This document shows, piece by piece, positions 14,582 to 20,815 of a stretch of DNA of 35,960 nucleotides. Positions within the stretch are counted from its first letter, which is position 1; every line of letters begins with the position of its first letter. Under the pieces are notes generated by a model that saw nothing but the letters and a program-made list of their open reading frames with translations, was not told where the DNA came from and ran no database searches. Source of the DNA: Candidatus Paceibacter sp. (GTDB lineage Bacteria > Patescibacteriota > Minisyncoccia > UBA6257 > 02-FULL-45-10c); contig DYGE01000002.1 in assembly GCA_020724845.1 (NCBI GenBank), positions 1 to 35,960 of the forward strand, written 5' to 3'. Position numbers and translations under genes: made by a program.

Positions 14582-15255
14582 TGAAGGCAGTAATTTTAGC
14601 GGCCGGGGAAGGGAAGCGGCTTCGTCCGCACACCCTAACAACGCCAAAGCCGCTTCTAAAACTCAAGGGCAAGCCGATTCTGGAACACACTCTTAATAAT
14701 CTTCCAAATAAAATTCGAGAAGTTATTTTCGTGGTCGGCTACAAAGGGGACCAAATTGAAAATTACTTCGGCGGCGAATTCGGCGGCAGAAAATTATTCT
14801 ACGTTTTTCAGCCGGAGCCGAAAGGAACCTTTAACGCTTTGGCTTGCGCGGAGAAGTATCTGGACGAGCATCCATTTCTTGGGTTGGTTGGGGATGATCT
14901 TCTTAAAAAGCCGGACCTGGAAAGGCTTGTAAGTTATAATGCGTCAGTATTAACTTCTGAAACTAAGAATCCGGAAAGGTTTGGGATTTGCAGGGTCGGC
15001 GAAGATAATTGCCTCGCGGAAATCGTGGAGAAGCCGAGTTATCCGTGCGGAAATCTGGCTCACACTGGGGCTTTTGTTTTAGATAAGAAAATTTTTCAAG
15101 AACCTATTCAATACTCCCAGAGCGGAGAAGAGCTGCTGGCGCCGATGATTGGTTCTTTGGCGAAACGGGCGCCGATTAAAGTTGTTAAGGCCTCTTTTTG
15201 GTTTCCGATCGGCTATCCGGATGATTTAAAGTTGGCGGAACGTTATGTTAGCTAG
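14581..15255 (+). CDS. Sugar-phosphate nucleotidyltransferase
   Basis: 224 residues. The N-terminus has the NTP-transferase signature AVILAAGEGKRLRPHT (residues 3-18) and PKPLLKLKGKPILEH, then VGDDLL with the metal-binding Asp. This family couples a sugar 1-phosphate to an NTP to make an activated sugar (mannose-1-P guanylyl-, glucose-1-P thymidylyl- or uridylyl-type). It is at the short end of the family and lacks a C-terminal left-handed beta-helix. The start at 14581, not the upstream 14449, is set by the extended -10 lying 6 nt before it. A sugar mutase follows 20 nt later, so the two probably act in one nucleotide-sugar pathway. Confidence 0.8.
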   Translation: MKAVILAAGEGKRLRPHTLTTPKPLLKLKGKPILEHTLNNLPNKIREVIFVVGYKGDQIENYFGGEFGGRKLFYVFQPEPKGTFNALACAEKYLDEHPFLGLVGDDLLKKPDLERLVSYNASVLTSETKNPERFGICRVGEDNCLAEIVEKPSYPCGNLAHTGAFVLDKKIFQEPIQYSQSGEELLAPMIGSLAKRAPIKVVKASFWFPIGYPDDLKLAERYVS

Positions 15256-15263
15256 ATGTGTAG

Positions 15264-15276
15264 TAGAATTGGAATA
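15264..15276 (+). promoter_or_regulatory. -10 box giving a leaderless transcript
   Basis: TAGAAT (15264-15269), then 6 nt to the ATG at 15276. Confidence 0.4.
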
Positions 15277-15737
15277 TGGGTATTAATCCTAAGATTTTCA
15301 AAGCTTACGATATTCGCGGCAAATATCCTAGCGAGATTAATGAGAAAGCGGTCGAGGAAATTTCAACCGCTCTTGCGAAACATTTTCTACGGGTTGCGGG
15401 CTACGGACTACGACCTAATGTAGTCATTGGCCACGACGCGCGGCTAAGCTCGCCTGCGCTGTATGAAGCAGTCCTAAGAGCGTTCAGCGTTCAGCGTTCA
15501 GCGGTTAGTGAAAGGGAAAATAAAAACGCCCTAAACGCTAATCGCTGTACGCTGTACCCTGCTGGTATTATTACTACGCCCATGCTCTACTTCCTGGTGA
15601 ACAAACTAAAAGCCGCCGGCGGGATTATGGTAACCGCTTCGCATAACCCGAAAGAATATAACGGACTAAAAGTGGTAGGTAAAAATGCCGAGCCGATGAG
15701 CGGGGTAGAAATAAGAAAAATAGTAATTGATGGTTAG
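15276..15737 (+). pseudogene. Phosphomannomutase/phosphoglucomutase, N-terminal part before an in-frame TAG
   Basis: Domain I of the alpha-D-phosphohexomutase superfamily: FKAYDIRGKYPSEI (8-21), VIGHDARLSS, and the phosphoserine loop TASHNPKEYNG with catalytic S122. Reading stops at TAG (15735-15737), but the same frame resumes at ATG 15744 with the rest of the enzyme; the two parts add up to about 460 residues, the normal length. It could be a fresh pseudogene, a split gene translated by reinitiation, or a stop-codon readthrough. In-frame word repeats lie at 15388-15418 and 15486-15560, the latter where the family has a GxDVxxxG-type loop. Confidence 0.75.
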
Positions 15738-15743
15738 TACTTT

Positions 15744-16658
15744 ATGGATCACCTTGGACTTTACGCGGATTTTCTGAAGCGACATTTAAAAACAAGAAGA
15801 AAGTTGAGAGTTGTTTTTGATTGCTCGAATGGCACCACGGGAATAATTCTTTCAAAATTACTAAAAGCTAAAAGCTCAAAGCTAAAAGCTTGGCTTATCA
15901 ATGATAAGCCAGATGGTCGCTTCCCCGCCCATGGCCCGAACCCGATGACTAAAGGCGCCATGAAGCAGCTAGAACGAGAAGTAAATAGACGGGGCGCGGA
16001 CCTCGGGGTCATTTTTGACGCGGACGGCGATCGGGTTTTTTTCGTTGATAATCGCGGCCGGCAAGTGGATCCGAATGAGGTGGGGTACATTTTGATGCAG
16101 GAAACTAAGCCGCCTTATGTGGTGGGAGTAACTTCTAGTTGGCGACTGAAAAGACCAACAACCAACAACCGACAACCAACAACATTTATTTCAAAAGTAG
16201 GACACTATTACTTCAAAAAACTAATGAAGGAAAAGAAGGCGAATCTGGGGGTAGAACATTCAGGCCATTATTATTTCTTATTTAAGTTCGGCAAAGAAAT
16301 AGCTTATTTTGACTCTGGCATCTTGGGGGCGATTAAAGTTATGAATTTTGTTTCGGAGCTGGATACGGATTTAGCGAGTTGGTTGGATGCGCTGTCGAAA
16401 TATTACCGATCAGGAGAAATTAATTTTGAGACAGAAGACAAGGCAGCGGCTCTGAAGGCGATTGAGAAAAAGTACGCGCGGCGCGCGGAGAAAATTTCCA
16501 AGCTGGATGGGTTAACTATTGAATTTGCTGATTACTGGTTTAACGTCAGGCCGTCTAATACCGAAAATTTTCTCCGCCTGAATATGGAAGCGATCAGCCG
16601 AAAAGTTTTAAAAGAAAAATTAAAAGAAATTAAAAGGTTGTTAGTTGTCAGTCGTTAG
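15744..16658 (+). pseudogene. Phosphomannomutase/phosphoglucomutase, C-terminal part after the TAG
   Basis: Same frame as the preceding part, 6 nt after its stop. It holds the metal-binding loop FDADGDR (domain II), the sugar-recognition loop GVEHSGHYYF (domain III) and the phosphate-binding RPSNTENFLR (domain IV). All catalytic loops outside domain I are intact, so selection has been maintained until recently or the halves still assemble. In-frame repeats: KAKSSKLKA (15861-15891) and PTTNNRQPTT (16154-16183), the latter in a loop after the SSWRLK segment. The 3' end carries GTTGTTAG words that include the stop codon. Confidence 0.75.
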
Positions 16659-16672
16659 TTGTAAGTCAATTT

Positions 16673-17506
16673 ATGCTCACAGTTTTATTTTCAACAATTG
16701 GCAGTTTTATAGACGAAGTCTCTTCCTCAATAATTAAATTTGAGACCCTGGGGAAAAGAGAAAGTATCTATACCGCCGGCTTCATTAATATGGCCTTTGC
16801 GTTAACGGCTTTTTCGGGCCTGGCTCTACTCCGCGGCAGCTTTGTTTTTGACCCGGCTTCGCTTCCCACTTTCGCGGCCAGGGCTTTCTTTGAGATTATC
16901 CAGATTCAATTGATGCTCATGGCAGTTATGAAAACTGATCGAAGTACTGACGCTTTTGTGAGAAACCTGACGATCCCGCTCCTTTTAATCGTGGATCTTG
17001 TTTTGGGATTTACCTTAAGTGTCTATCAGGTGATCGGAGTAGTGGCTGTTTTAACCATGATTGGAATTATTCTGGCATTTCATATTGTAGATGCTGCGGG
17101 CATCGGTTACTCGGTTATGGCGGCTGTGAACGCGGTAGTGACCATTTCTCTTTTCAAGTACAACATTGATAATTTTAATTCTGTGGAAGCAGAGCAAATG
17201 GGGATGATGTTTATTCTCCTGACATATTTATTCTGCGCCGCTTATTTTATAGCTAAGGAGAATCCAATATATTTTCTTAGAAAGAAATTGTTTCTTCAGC
17301 AGGGCTTAGCCCATGGGACGGCATCAGTTTTTGCCTCTTTCGCCATATTCTTTGGCAGCCCCAGCGTTGCTATTACTGCCAAGCGCGCGGCGGCAGTCTT
17401 GGCCGGTATTATTTCCGGGCACAATTATTTCCAGGAGAAAAGATTGCTTGCCAAGCTCGTCGTAAGCGGGGGGCTGATAGCGGGATTGATTCTACTTGCG
17501 CTTTGA
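16673..17506 (+). CDS. Multi-pass membrane protein, EamA/DMT-transporter-like
   Basis: 277 residues with about nine to ten hydrophobic helices, the size and two-half layout of drug/metabolite transporter (EamA) proteins. Supporting pieces: a helix ending AVMKTDRSTDAFVRNLTIPL resembling the end of the first EamA repeat, followed by LLLIVDLVLGFTLSVYQVIG. Similarity is judged by eye, and the substrate cannot be inferred. It starts 14 nt after the sugar-mutase stop, inside GTTGTTAG-word repeat sequence, and is followed by a 20-bp inverted repeat rather than a normal terminator. Confidence 0.55.
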   Translation: MLTVLFSTIGSFIDEVSSSIIKFETLGKRESIYTAGFINMAFALTAFSGLALLRGSFVFDPASLPTFAARAFFEIIQIQLMLMAVMKTDRSTDAFVRNLTIPLLLIVDLVLGFTLSVYQVIGVVAVLTMIGIILAFHIVDAAGIGYSVMAAVNAVVTISLFKYNIDNFNSVEAEQMGMMFILLTYLFCAAYFIAKENPIYFLRKKLFLQQGLAHGTASVFASFAIFFGSPSVAITAKRAAAVLAGIISGHNYFQEKRLLAKLVVSGGLIAGLILLAL

Positions 17507-17511
17507 GATTG

Positions 17512-17576
17512 ACCCCACACATAACTTGAGCCATGGGGTTTACGCGCTTAGTGCCAGCTCAAGTTATGTGTGGGGT
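17512..17576. repeat. Perfect 20-bp inverted repeat with 25-nt spacer
   Basis: Arms ACCCCACACATAACTTGAGC (17512-17531) and its exact complement (17557-17576). No T-run follows on either strand. TTGAC sits at both outer ends, and TTGACA (17576-17581) may be the -35 of the next gene. Confidence 0.8.
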
Positions 17577-17635
17577 TGACAGACGGCTAAGTTTGTTTTA
17601 GTTTTTATTAAAGTTACGCTCCGTAGGAGGTGGGG

Positions 17636-18007
17636 ATGGTAAGGAAAGTCGCGTTTTTAACTCTAGCCCTGATATTTTCCGCGCCTGGCGCGCATGCGGA
17701 GCAGGAGAAAGTTCGGAAAATTGACAATGCGGCGATTGAGTCGGTAGTTTTTACCGAGTTTAAAGACCCAAAGAGGCTTCCCAATGTCCAGATTTTTCTT
17801 AACACCAAAGAAACCCTTTACATTCCTTGCGGTGAAGCGATCCATATTTTAATAGACTCGGATTTAGACTGGTACAGTAATGGGCGGCTTAGCAGGAACG
17901 AGAAGGGACAATATTTTCTTTGGTTCAGGAGTAAGCGCGAACAGGAATTGATTATGAACGGACTTGACCGATTAAAAAGCCATCGCGCTTGCGCGAACGT
18001 TAGTTAG
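17636..18007 (+). CDS. Exported small protein of unknown function
   Basis: 123 residues with a classic signal peptide, cleavage predicted after AHA (SAPGAHA-EQEKV, around residue 20). The mature domain is about 100 residues of mixed alpha/beta, with two Cys (PCGEA and HRACANVS) that could form a disulfide outside the membrane. The ATG at 17636 is chosen over a GTG at 17630 because AGGAGG lies 5 nt before it, one of the strongest Shine-Dalgarno sites in the window. Terminator downstream. The family is not recognised; an envelope or secreted role is inferred. Confidence 0.65.
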   Translation: MVRKVAFLTLALIFSAPGAHAEQEKVRKIDNAAIESVVFTEFKDPKRLPNVQIFLNTKETLYIPCGEAIHILIDSDLDWYSNGRLSRNEKGQYFLWFRSKREQELIMNGLDRLKSHRACANVS

Positions 18008-18011
18008 GCGC

Positions 18012-18042
18012 AAAAGCCTCCGCTGTTCGGGGGCTTTATTTT
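18012..18042 (+). terminator. Intrinsic terminator of the exported-protein gene
   Basis: GCCTCCG (18016-18022) pairs with CGGGGGC (18028-18034), one G-U pair, then TTTATTTT. Confidence 0.7.
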
Positions 18043-18050
18043 GCTCGCAA

Positions 18051-18086
18051 TAAATAAATACCTCACATATGTGAGGTATTTATTTA
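18051..18086 (-). terminator. 36-bp perfect palindrome ending the YprB-like gene
   Basis: Perfect palindrome centred between 18068 and 18069 on CCTCACATATGTGAGG, with AT-rich arms. The TAA of the minus-strand gene (18086-18084) is inside the arm. It could act as a bidirectional terminator. Confidence 0.6.
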
Positions 18087-18656
18087 AAACAGCGTTTGAG
18101 CGCTGGAGGACGGTATTTTTTCTTGCCAGTTAAGCTCAACTTTGGCGACGTCTGCTCCGTAGTTGGTCGGCACTAGCAGGTAGCCCTGTTTTTTCCCGAG
18201 ATCGTACAATTCTTTAGTGACTTTGACGTCTTGCAGGCAATATTTTTCCAGTTCATCAAGGCGGCCTTCTTTGTAGTATTTAATCGCATCCAAGCCGTGG
18301 CCGGTTTTGCTGATATTAAGGTTGGCCTTGGCTAGCTGATCCAGCTTAACTCGGTGGCCGAGCTTTTCTTCTATGTCGTCCAGAATATCCAGGCTGTTTA
18401 TCGCTTTGACGTTGAAATTGAAATATTTATTTAAAATCGGAATATCAAATCGGTTAGTGCTGAATCCGATGATCATTCCCGCGTTTTGCAGAATCGGCCC
18501 CAGTTTGCCGAGATCGTTCTCAAAAAACGACAAATAAGCATTTTGTTTATAGGAATAAGCTCCGACGAAAGAGATTTCCAAATCCAAAAGTCGGTCGTAC
18601 CCGCCGACATCCTGAAAAGTATTTTTGGTTTCTATGTCTATTACTAATTTGTCCAA
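18084..18656 (-). CDS. DEDDy-type 3'-5' exonuclease (RNase H-fold, YprB-like)
   Basis: 190 residues. Exonuclease motif I is VIDIETK with D7 and E9; motif II includes GFSTNRFDIPIL; motif III is YCLQDVKVTKELYDL with the Tyr-x3-Asp pattern of DEDDy enzymes. It belongs with YprB/RNase_H_2 proteins, which degrade nucleic acid from the 3' end with two metal ions. The only in-frame start fitting the motif spacing is a TTG at 18656. The DNA just upstream is a palindromic GTTGTTAG-word repeat, so the native start region may have been overwritten. It shares its strand with a second RNase H-fold gene 71 nt upstream. Confidence 0.75.
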   Translation of the reverse strand: MDKLVIDIETKNTFQDVGGYDRLLDLEISFVGAYSYKQNAYLSFFENDLGKLGPILQNAGMIIGFSTNRFDIPILNKYFNFNVKAINSLDILDDIEEKLGHRVKLDQLAKANLNISKTGHGLDAIKYYKEGRLDELEKYCLQDVKVTKELYDLGKKQGYLLVPTNYGADVAKVELNWQEKIPSSSAQTLF

Positions 18657-18664
18657 AATTTTGA

Positions 18665-18729
18665 CTTACAACTTATAACTAACAACTAACAAAATTTTGT
18701 TGTCAGTGGTTGGTTGTTTGTTGTGAGTT
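18665..18729. repeat. Word repeat and palindrome between two nuclease genes
   Basis: Quasi-tandem ACAACTAACAACTAAC, a palindromic AAAATTTT centre, then GTTGTCAGTGGTTGGTTG. The same word family occurs at 16635-16668, 16154-16183 and 33749-33782. Confidence 0.7.
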
Positions 18730-19210
18730 AAACGTGTCTATCCGCCACTTTGCTGGCCGCGAAACTTTCCGGTTTGGTTCTGGCTTCAAAATTATGGGCG
18801 CGGACCGCTCCCACTAGCTCTTGAATCATTGACCGCGTTTCTCCGTTTTCTCCAACGTCTACATGAATTTCAAAATCGCATTTTTCTAATCCGGCCGCTT
18901 TTAACAGCTGGACCAAATCCTTGCTGACATCCAGGGATAGCAGGACTTCCTGCCACATTCGGTCTCTCAAAGAATGAATGTTTTCTCCGCCGGTGTGCCT
19001 CCAGAAATAGCGTCCGCCGTTTCCGACTCTGTGTACGACGATAGCGGTTACGAAGTCGGCCTTGCCGTCCTGTTTTCTTTCAGAATCGGTTCCGACTATT
19101 ATTTTATACTCTCGATTTGGATCGGCATTGATAAATTCGGAGATTGTCTGAACAATTTGGACTGGCGAGAGCTTTAAGCCAAAAGAGCTGTTGAATAAGG
19201 TGTTTTGCAT
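18728..19210 (-). CDS. RNase H-like nuclease, YkuK/DUF458 family
   Basis: 160 residues. The pattern IIVGTDSERKQDGKADFVTA followed by IVVHRVGNGGRYFWR matches the start of the YkuK/DUF458 family, predicted RNase H-fold nucleases; EIHVDVGENGETRSMI supplies further acidic residues. The substrate is unknown; B. subtilis YkuK is linked to spore formation only loosely. It has a good promoter (TTGACA-17-TATCCT) 11 nt before its ATG, and its stop codon touches a repeat. It is followed by the YprB-like exonuclease on the same strand, so the two may act on the same RNA or DNA substrates. Confidence 0.75.
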   Translation of the reverse strand: MQNTLFNSSFGLKLSPVQIVQTISEFINADPNREYKIIVGTDSERKQDGKADFVTAIVVHRVGNGGRYFWRHTGGENIHSLRDRMWQEVLLSLDVSKDLVQLLKAAGLEKCDFEIHVDVGENGETRSMIQELVGAVRAHNFEARTKPESFAASKVADRHV

Positions 19211-19221
19211 ATATTGTTGAT

Positions 19222-19250
19222 AGGATACTTTCTTTAAGTTAGTATGTCAA
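19222..19250 (-). promoter_or_regulatory. Promoter of the YkuK-like gene
   Basis: Minus-strand TTGACA (19250-19245), 17-nt spacer, TATCCT (19227-19222). Confidence 0.6.
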
Positions 19251-19252
19251 TT

Positions 19253-19258
19253 TATACT
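19253..19258 (+). promoter_or_regulatory. -10 box before the palindrome ahead of the desulfurase
   Basis: TATACT, 8 nt before the ATG at 19267 that opens the palindrome-encoded short frame. It is the most likely start of the desulfurase transcript. Confidence 0.4.
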
Positions 19259-19266
19259 TATTATGT

Positions 19267-19383
19267 ATGAATCCCGTTAGAAGCCGCGATCGCTTTGCCA
19301 ATATATCAACAATTACTCTACATATGTCATTAGTCGATAATAAAATAATCAACAAAGTCGCGCCGATCGCGATCTGCTTCTAA
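19267..19383 (+). CDS. Palindrome-encoded 38-codon leader frame
   Basis: ATG-AAT-CCC-GTT-AGA opens the frame (Met-Asn-Pro-Val-Arg) and TAA in the right palindrome arm closes it, 4 nt before the desulfurase ATG. The -10 box 8 nt upstream suggests it is the first frame on the message. It may be translated and may couple to the next gene, or may just be the inside of a mobile repeat. No protein resemblance is recognised. Confidence 0.3.
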   Translation: MNPVRSRDRFANISTITLHMSLVDNKIINKVAPIAICF

Positions 19384-19389
19384 CGGGAT
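19271..19389. repeat. Inverted repeat of the TCCCGTTAGA family before the desulfurase
   Basis: Outer arms ATCCCGTTAGAAGC (19271-19284) and GCTTCTAACGGGAT (19376-19389); inner arms CGCGATCG (19285-19292) and CGATCGCG (19364-19371), with a 4-nt offset on one side. The right arm supplies the AT of the desulfurase ATG. Confidence 0.85.
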
Positions 19390-20770
19390 GAAAGCCAAGA
19401 GATGCTATTTTGATTACGCTGCTTCTACGCCGGTTGATCCGGCCGTGGAAAAGGCAATGAAGCCGTATTGGTCGGGTGTTTTTGGTAATCCTGGGGCCCT
19501 GCATTCATTTGGCCAGGAAGCGTCGGCTGCCGTGTTCAAGGCGCGCGATTTGGTCGCTAAAGCGCTGGGATGCGATTACAAGGAAATTGTTTTTACCGGA
19601 TCTGCTACGGAAGCGAATAACTTGGCGTTAAGAGGCGTGGTAAAAAGAATAATGAATAAAGAATTAAGAATTAAGGGTGAAAAAAGAAACTCCATAATTC
19701 ATGATTCAAAATTCATAATTCCCAAGATAATCGTTTCTGCCATTGAGCACGAGTCTGTCTTAGACACTGCCCGCGACCTGGAAAGGGAGGGCGTGGAAGT
19801 AGTTTATTTGCCGGTTTCTAAAAAGGGAATAGTGGATCTGAAGGCTCTGGAAGGCGAATTAGACGAACGGACAATTTTGGTTTCCGTGATGTACGCAAAT
19901 AATGAAATAGGTACAATTCAGCCCATCGCTGAAATTGCGAATATGATCCGCAATTTCAGAAATTCGAAGCACGAAGCACGAAACTCGAAACAAACTCAAA
20001 ATTATAAAAATAAAATCCAAAACGTTTCGGATTTCGATATTCGGATTTCGAATTTTGAAACAATGCGCCCATTGTTTCATTGTGATGCTGTCCAGGCCTT
20101 CAACTATTTGCCGTGCAAGGTTGACGAGCTTGGCATTGATCTGCTAACGCTTTCTTCGCAGAAGATTTACGGCCCGAAAGGAGTAGGACTCCTTTACATA
20201 AGGAGAAGCACGAAGCACGAAGCACGAAGCACGAAACAAATTCAAAATTCAAAATCTCAAAACGTTTCGAATTTCGATATTCGAATTTCGGATTTACAAT
20301 TGGTTTCGCCAATTGTGACTGGCGGCGGCCAGGAATTCGGCTTTCGCTCCGGCACGGAAAATGTTCCCGGCATAGTCGGTTTTGCCAAGGCAATGGAAAT
20401 CGCGGAGAAATTAAGGAACTCGGAAAATAAAAGATTAAGCAAATTGCGGGACTATTTCATCAGTCGGCTAAAAAAGAAAATTCCGAAAGCCCAACTTAAC
20501 GGCGGCCTAAAAAAACGTCTTCCCAATAATATAAATATCCATATTCCTGGCGTAATCGGGCAAGAATTGATTATTAAGTTGGATTTAGCCGGTTTCGCTG
20601 TTTCTCCCGGCTCCGCCTGCTCGGCAAGAGTCTGCAAGCCGTCTCATGTTTTAAAGGCGATGGGATCTCCCGATGGGCGGGCGGCTAACAGCTTGAGGGT
20701 CAGCTTTGGCCGGGGCACAAAAAAGCGGGATATGGACAAATTGCTGCGCGCTGTCGTATCTCTCGTTTAA
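19388..20770 (+). CDS. Cysteine desulfurase (NifS/IscS-type) with three in-frame insertions
   Basis: PLP enzyme taking sulfur from cysteine as a persulfide for Fe-S clusters or tRNA thiolation. Seen: YFDYAASTPVDP (7-18), GSATEANNLAL (71-81), HCDAVQAF (231-238), PLP-lysine motif SSQKIYGPKG with K259, RSGTENVPGIVG, and the active-site loop SPGSACSARVC with C411. At 460 residues it exceeds the usual 380-400. The surplus lies in three low-complexity stretches at residues 88-112, 191-225 and 273-304 between conserved blocks. All catalytic residues and the frame are intact, so the enzyme is probably functional. Confidence 0.93.
   Translation: MKAKRCYFDYAASTPVDPAVEKAMKPYWSGVFGNPGALHSFGQEASAAVFKARDLVAKALGCDYKEIVFTGSATEANNLALRGVVKRIMNKELRIKGEKRNSIIHDSKFIIPKIIVSAIEHESVLDTARDLEREGVEVVYLPVSKKGIVDLKALEGELDERTILVSVMYANNEIGTIQPIAEIANMIRNFRNSKHEARNSKQTQNYKNKIQNVSDFDIRISNFETMRPLFHCDAVQAFNYLPCKVDELGIDLLTLSSQKIYGPKGVGLLYIRRSTKHEARSTKQIQNSKSQNVSNFDIRISDLQLVSPIVTGGGQEFGFRSGTENVPGIVGFAKAMEIAEKLRNSENKRLSKLRDYFISRLKKKIPKAQLNGGLKKRLPNNINIHIPGVIGQELIIKLDLAGFAVSPGSACSARVCKPSHVLKAMGSPDGRAANSLRVSFGRGTKKRDMDKLLRAVVSLV
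19649..19723 (+). repeat. In-frame insertion 1 in the desulfurase
   Basis: AT-rich DNA built of AATTAAGAATTAAG and AATTCATGATTCAAAATTC words, encoding about 25 residues (KELRIKGEK, then NSIIHDSKFIIP) between the GVVKR and IVSAIEH blocks of the family. Confidence 0.7.
19958..20062 (+). repeat. In-frame insertion 2 in the desulfurase
   Basis: About 105 bp: GAAGCACGAAGCACGAAAC words, an AAAATT-rich middle, then GTTTCGGATTTCGATATTCG. It encodes NSKHEARNSKQ...DFDIRISNFE. About 80% alike by eye with insertion 3. Confidence 0.8.
20204..20299 (+). repeat. In-frame insertion 3 in the desulfurase, paralogue of insertion 2
   Basis: GAAGCACG repeated four times, then the AAATTCAAAATTCAAAATC middle and GTTTCGAATTTCGATATTCG. 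It encodes STKHEARSTKQ...NFDIRISDL in the same reading frame as insertion 2. Confidence 0.8.
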
Positions 20771-20773
20771 TCT

Positions 20774-20781
20774 GCTATACT
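20774..20781 (+). promoter_or_regulatory. Extended -10 promoter of the exported coiled-coil gene
   Basis: TGC-TATACT, giving a leader of about 28 nt before the ATG at 20816. Confidence 0.45.
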
Positions 20782-20815
20782 TAATGGAAAGTCGCTTTGT
20801 AAAAATAACAAAAAT

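Noticed and set aside
15276-16658. UAG recoding as a genome-wide code change
   Set aside because: TAG is the normal stop of several intact genes here (M23, DoxX-like, GT39-like), so reassignment is not supported.
19958-20299. CRISPR-like array from the repeated GAAGCACG units
   Set aside because: The units are 8 nt with no spacers and are in frame within an enzyme.
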